Source: Alphaproteobacteria bacterium CG11_big_fil_rev_8_21_14_0_20_39_49 | Lineage (GTDB): Bacteria; Pseudomonadota; Alphaproteobacteria; Rickettsiales; UBA6187 | Assembly: GCA_002787635.1 (NCBI GenBank) | Contig: PCXK01000016.1 | Span: 1 to 46,385, forward strand | Direction: 5' to 3' | Length of the DNA: 46,385 bases | In this document: in pieces, positions 43,317 to 46,385 of the stretch | How positions within the stretch are numbered: position 1 is the first letter of the stretch | Layout: each line of letters starts with the position of its first letter | Notes under the pieces: model-generated | Told to the model about the DNA's origin: nothing | Databases searched by the model: none | What the model saw: only the letters and a program-made list of their open reading frames with translations | Translations under genes and position numbers: made by a program

Positions 43317-43586
43317 ATGTCGGTTACAGCTACACGTAAACAAGAGATTATTAAAGAATTTGCCACAAAAGATGGTGATACCGGTTCAACTGAAATTCAG
43401 GTTGCGGTTTTAACCGAGCGTATCGCTAACTTGACTGAACACTTTAAAACTAACGCAAAAGATCATCACTCAAGAAGAGGTCTTTTAATACTGGTCGGTC
43501 GCAGAAGAAGGCTACTTGAGTATCTTAAAAAGAAAGACTTCAACCGCTACGAATCTCTAATTAAAAAGCTAGGATTAAGAAAGTAG
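43317..43586 (+). CDS. rpsO: 30S ribosomal protein S15
   Basis: S15 is an early-binding protein of the 30S platform and forms a bridge to the 50S subunit. The 89-residue product is full length, with [20 protein letters not shown] and the rRNA-binding [25 protein letters not shown] ribosome-binding site lies 6 bases before the ATG. It sits between truB and pnp, the usual order. Its stop codon lies within a terminator-like hairpin. Confidence 0.98.
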   Translation: MSVTATRKQEIIKEFATKDGDTGSTEIQVAVLTERIANLTEHFKTNAKDHHSRRGLLILVGRRRRLLEYLKKKDFNRYESLIKKLGLRK

Positions 43587-43597
43587 TAGCTTTTTTT
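43563..43597 (+). terminator. Terminator-like hairpin overlapping the rpsO 3' end
   Basis: AAAAAGCTA (43563-43571) pairs with TAGCTTTTT (43587-43595) around a 15-base loop that includes the rpsO stop codon. The stem runs into seven Ts. The stem is AU-rich, so termination is likely partial. Confidence 0.55.
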
Positions 43598-43705
43598 ACC
43601 CTATTGATTTAAGACTGTTTTTGTATAGTTTTTTCGTTTGAACTTCAGAGGACCTTTTTATCTATGTTTTCTCTAAGTTTTTTACGGATATTCTGTATTT
43701 AAGCC

Positions 43706-43748
43706 TACGGCATTTTTAATGTAAATAATCTGCCGTATAGTGTTTTTT
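43706..43748 (+). promoter_or_regulatory. Hairpin in the rpsO-pnp spacer
   Basis: TACGGCA (43706-43712) pairs with TGCCGTA (43731-43737), followed 5 bases later by six Ts. The 260-base spacer 43587-43846 holds no gene. In many bacteria the pnp leader carries an RNase III-cleaved hairpin that mediates autocontrol; this could be its counterpart, or simply a terminator. Confidence 0.4.
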
Positions 43749-43846
43749 GCTTTTATTAGTGTCTTTAAAAATTAAAGGTTCAAAATCGAAGATAAAACAC
43801 TAGAGAATGTATCTAGGGTAATAATTATGTATAAATAAGGATAGAC

Positions 43847-46180
43847 ATGTTTGATATAAAAAAGAAAGAAATAAGCTGGGGAGACAGAAAACTTCAGCTA
43901 GAAACGGGTGAAATAGCCCGACAGGCAGATGGAGCCGTTAAAATAACGTATGGAGAGACTGTTGTTCTATGTACGGCAGTTGCTCAAAAAAAAGCTAAAG
44001 AAGGTATAGATTTTTTCCCTCTTACAGTTAACTACCAACAAAAAGCCTTCGCAGCCGGGAAAATTCCGGGCGGATTCTTCAAAAGAGAAGGCAGACCTTC
44101 AGAAAAAGAAACCCTTACATCACGCCTGATAGACAGACCTTTGCGTCCGTTGTTCCCTGAAGGGTTTTACAATGAAACACAAGTTATAGCTACCGTATTA
44201 TCTCATGATATGGAAAATGACCCTGACGTTGTGGCATTGATAGGCTGTTCTGCGGCATTGGCTATTTCCGGTATTCCTTTTGAAGAAGCGATTGCCGGAG
44301 CAAGGGTAGGTTATGTTGACGGAAAATACGTCCTTAACCCTACTCCTGAACAGATAACGGATTCAAAACTTGATTTAGTAGTTGCGGGAACTGAAAGTTC
44401 GGTTCTTATGGTTGAATCGGAAGCTAAAATACTTTCAGAAGAAATTATGCTTGGTGCGGTTGAGTTCGGACATAAGGAAATGCAGCCTATAATTAAACTT
44501 ATAAACGAGTTTAAGGCTGAAGCCGGCAAACCTGCTTGGGCATTTGAAAAACCTGATAATTCGGCTCTTGAAAAACGTGTAAGCGATCTTACGGAGAAAA
44601 AACTACGTGAAGCTTACGCCGAAACAGACAAGCAAAGCCGTGTTGAAAAACTTAACTGCATTAAAGACGAGGCTATAGCTACTTTAGAAAAAGAGCTTGG
44701 TGAAGAGTTTGACGCAATTAAAGTTGGCGGAGCTTTCAAAAAAGTTGAGAAGAACATCGTGCGTGGTGATATATTAAAAACCAAGAAACGTATTGATGGT
44801 CGTGGAGAATCTGACGTAAGGGGCATTCAGGCTACCGTATCGTTACTTCCTAGAGCTCATGGTTCCGCTTTATTTACCCGTGGTGAAACACAGGCTTTAG
44901 CGGTTTCTACGCTTGGTACCGGTCAGGATATGCAGATAGTTGACGAGCTTGAAGGCGAATATAAAGAACGCTTCATGCTGCATTATAACTTCCCTCCATA
45001 TTCTGTTGGTGAAGCAAGCTTCCTAAAGTCACCGGGTCGTCGTGAGATAGGACATGGAAAGCTGGCATGGAGGGCAGTTCGTGCCGTTCTTCCTGAGCCT
45101 GAGCAATTCCCGTACACAATACGTGTAGTTTCTGAAGTTACAGAATCTAACGGTTCTTCTTCTATGGCTACCGTGTGCGGTTCATCATTATCTATGATGG
45201 ACGCAGGTGTTCCTTTAACCGCCCCTGTTGCCGGTATAGCTATGGGTCTTATTAAGGAAGGCAGTGATTTCTCGGTGCTTTCGGATATTTTAGGCGATGA
45301 AGATCATTTAGGTGATATGGACTTTAAAGTTGCCGGAACGTCAGAAGGTGTTACCGCACTTCAAATGGATATAAAAATAAACGGTATCACTACCGAAATT
45401 ATGAAAGTCGCTCTTGCACAGGCAAAAGACGGACGTATCCATATTCTTGCCGAAATGAATAAGGCAATTGCCCAAAACCGTGAAGGTGTTAATGCAAACG
45501 CTCCTCAAATACGTTCAATAACCATACCTAAGGATAAGATAGGTGAGGTTATAGGACCTGCCGGTAAAAACATACGTGAAATATGTGAAACCACAGGTGC
45601 TAAGATTGACATCGAAGAAGACGGAACTGTAAAAGTTGCCGCAATCGGTCTTGACTCTGTTGAACAGGCTATAAAGCTTATTCAAGATACGGTTGCTGAA
45701 GTTGAGATAGGCAAGATATACAGCGGTAAAGTTGTTAAGCTTCTGGACTTCGGTGCTTTGGTTAACTTCCTTGGCAAAACTGACGGTCTTGTGCATATTT
45801 CTGAAGTTAAGAACGAAAGGATAGAAAAAATATCCGACGAACTTTCCGAAGGTGACAAGGTTAAGGTTAAAGTATTGAGCGTTGAGCGTGGTAAGGTTCG
45901 CCTTAGCATAAAACGTGTTAATCAGGAAACCGGTGAGGATTTGTCCGATCAGTTTGAAGATGACGGCACACGTCCTTCTTCTCGCGGAGTTCGTGATGGT
46001 GGTCGTGATGGTGGACGCGGCGGTAAAGGTCGTGACCGTGATAACCGTAGTTCTTCACGTGATAACCGTGACAGGAATCGTGATGGTGATAGCAGCAATA
46101 TAGAGCAGCCAAAACCATCTAATGACAGCCCTTCCGAACCAAAAGAAGAAGAGCCTAAAAAGAAACGCCGTTTCTTTTAA
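43847..46180 (+). CDS. pnp: Polynucleotide phosphorylase
   Basis: PNPase is the 3'-to-5' phosphorolytic exoribonuclease of the RNA degradosome. Two RNase PH domains are present: the first with [20 protein letters not shown] and [14 protein letters not shown], the second with [20 protein letters not shown] and [11 protein letters not shown] ([20 protein letters not shown]) and S1 ([20 protein letters not shown]) domains follow. Beyond the S1 domain, residues 709-777 form an unusual tail rich in Arg, Asp, Gly and Ser, ending KKKRRFF. A weak AAGGA ribosome-binding site lies before the ATG, and a strong terminator follows the gene. Confidence 0.97.
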   Translation: MFDIKKKEISWGDRKLQLETGEIARQADGAVKITYGETVVLCTAVAQKKAKEGIDFFPLTVNYQQKAFAAGKIPGGFFKREGRPSEKETLTSRLIDRPLRPLFPEGFYNETQVIATVLSHDMENDPDVVALIGCSAALAISGIPFEEAIAGARVGYVDGKYVLNPTPEQITDSKLDLVVAGTESSVLMVESEAKILSEEIMLGAVEFGHKEMQPIIKLINEFKAEAGKPAWAFEKPDNSALEKRVSDLTEKKLREAYAETDKQSRVEKLNCIKDEAIATLEKELGEEFDAIKVGGAFKKVEKNIVRGDILKTKKRIDGRGESDVRGIQATVSLLPRAHGSALFTRGETQALAVSTLGTGQDMQIVDELEGEYKERFMLHYNFPPYSVGEASFLKSPGRREIGHGKLAWRAVRAVLPEPEQFPYTIRVVSEVTESNGSSSMATVCGSSLSMMDAGVPLTAPVAGIAMGLIKEGSDFSVLSDILGDEDHLGDMDFKVAGTSEGVTALQMDIKINGITTEIMKVALAQAKDGRIHILAEMNKAIAQNREGVNANAPQIRSITIPKDKIGEVIGPAGKNIREICETTGAKIDIEEDGTVKVAAIGLDSVEQAIKLIQDTVAEVEIGKIYSGKVVKLLDFGALVNFLGKTDGLVHISEVKNERIEKISDELSEGDKVKVKVLSVERGKVRLSIKRVNQETGEDLSDQFEDDGTRPSSRGVRDGGRDGGRGGKGRDRDNRSSSRDNRDRNRDGDSSNIEQPKPSNDSPSEPKEEEPKKKRRFF

Positions 46181-46204
46181 TAGTTAAAATAAAACCAATA
46201 ATTT

Positions 46205-46236
46205 AAAAGGTCACACGTTTTTGTGACCTTTTTTTT
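46205..46236 (+). terminator. Intrinsic terminator of pnp
   Basis: A perfect 10-bp stem (46205-46214 with 46223-46232, core GGTCAC/GTGACC) with an 8-base loop is followed by a run of Ts to 46236. It lies 24 bases after the pnp stop and closes the rimP-pnp cluster. Confidence 0.92.
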
Positions 46237-46291
46237 ACGTCCATGCTTGAAATTATTCAATAATTTTGATACTATAAATTATAGTAAATTT

Positions 46292-46385
46292 GTCATTCCA
46301 CGAATTTGTTTAGTAAAACAAATTATAGTGGAATCCACATTTAAAAAAGTTAGGAAACTTTTTTAATATCGAAAAGTTTTACTAA
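46292..46385. repeat. Multi-hairpin GTCAT element (copy B), cut by the window end
   Basis: It begins GTCATTCCAC and follows copy A (43118) hairpin by hairpin: first hairpin with loop AGTA, second with loop AGGA, and the left half of the third reaching TACT at the window edge. Stem bases differ from copy A but pairing and loops are kept. It lies just past the pnp terminator. Confidence 0.75.

Overview
The window is a compact, AT-rich stretch of a bacterial chromosome, most likely from an alphaproteobacterium of the Rickettsiales or Holosporales type (an intracellular or host-associated lineage). The evidence is the low GC content, an invasion-associated IalB-family protein, a TlyC/CorC protein, an ordinary alphaproteobacterial housekeeping order (tig-clpP-clpX-lon; rimP-nusA-infB-rbfA-truB-rpsO-pnp), and many short GTCAT...ATGAC palindromic repeats between genes. 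TGA is used as a stop. No rRNA, CRISPR array, transposase or integrase gene was seen. The exact genus cannot be named from the sequence alone.

Layout. 1-2300: tRNA-Phe, small hypotheticals, and a Xre/RES toxin-antitoxin pair behind a promoter that carries two near-identical 12-bp palindromes. 2292-9641 (minus strand): a secreted protein, then the proteostasis block lon, a TM2-domain protein, clpX, clpP and trigger factor, with tig separated from clpP by an intrinsic terminator and a new promoter. 9800-12785: a lineage-specific protein, tRNA-Leu, a DedA membrane protein, a small hypothetical and a noncoding patch full of hairpins. 12786-17020 (minus): corC/tlyC, ybeY, a PhoR-like histidine kinase and a DUF1189-like membrane protein with a duplicated extracytoplasmic module. 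17206-27490 (plus): transketolase, GAPDH and phosphoglycerate kinase. The last two are separated by an envelope-modification group: an arylsulfotransferase-like protein, a PAPS-type sulfotransferase with a small membrane partner, and a phosphoethanolamine transferase. 27519-31272: alpha/beta hydrolase, glycosyltransferase, methyltransferase, an extremely Phe-rich 97-residue protein, and pgeF. 31469-36708: a Ser-rich putative membrane-active protein, IalB, an EI24/AsmA-like/YciB membrane operon, cspA, and a type IV pilin-like gene broken by a one-base frameshift. 36773-46236: the rimP-to-pnp transcription/translation/RNA-decay supercluster.

How it fits together. Most genes are core functions: protein quality control, translation initiation, ribosome maturation and central carbon metabolism. 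The accessory content is envelope-directed (sulfotransferases, pEtN transferase, glycosyltransferase, IalB, pilin) or lineage-specific. Nine to ten predicted promoters share a TTGNNN-N16-18-TATA-like pattern, often TTGC at -35, which supports several start choices.

The least explained items are the sulfotransferase pair inserted between gap and pgk, multi-hairpin repeats whose tetraloops are complementary in pairs, the twin operators of the toxin-antitoxin promoter, and the Phe-rich protein.
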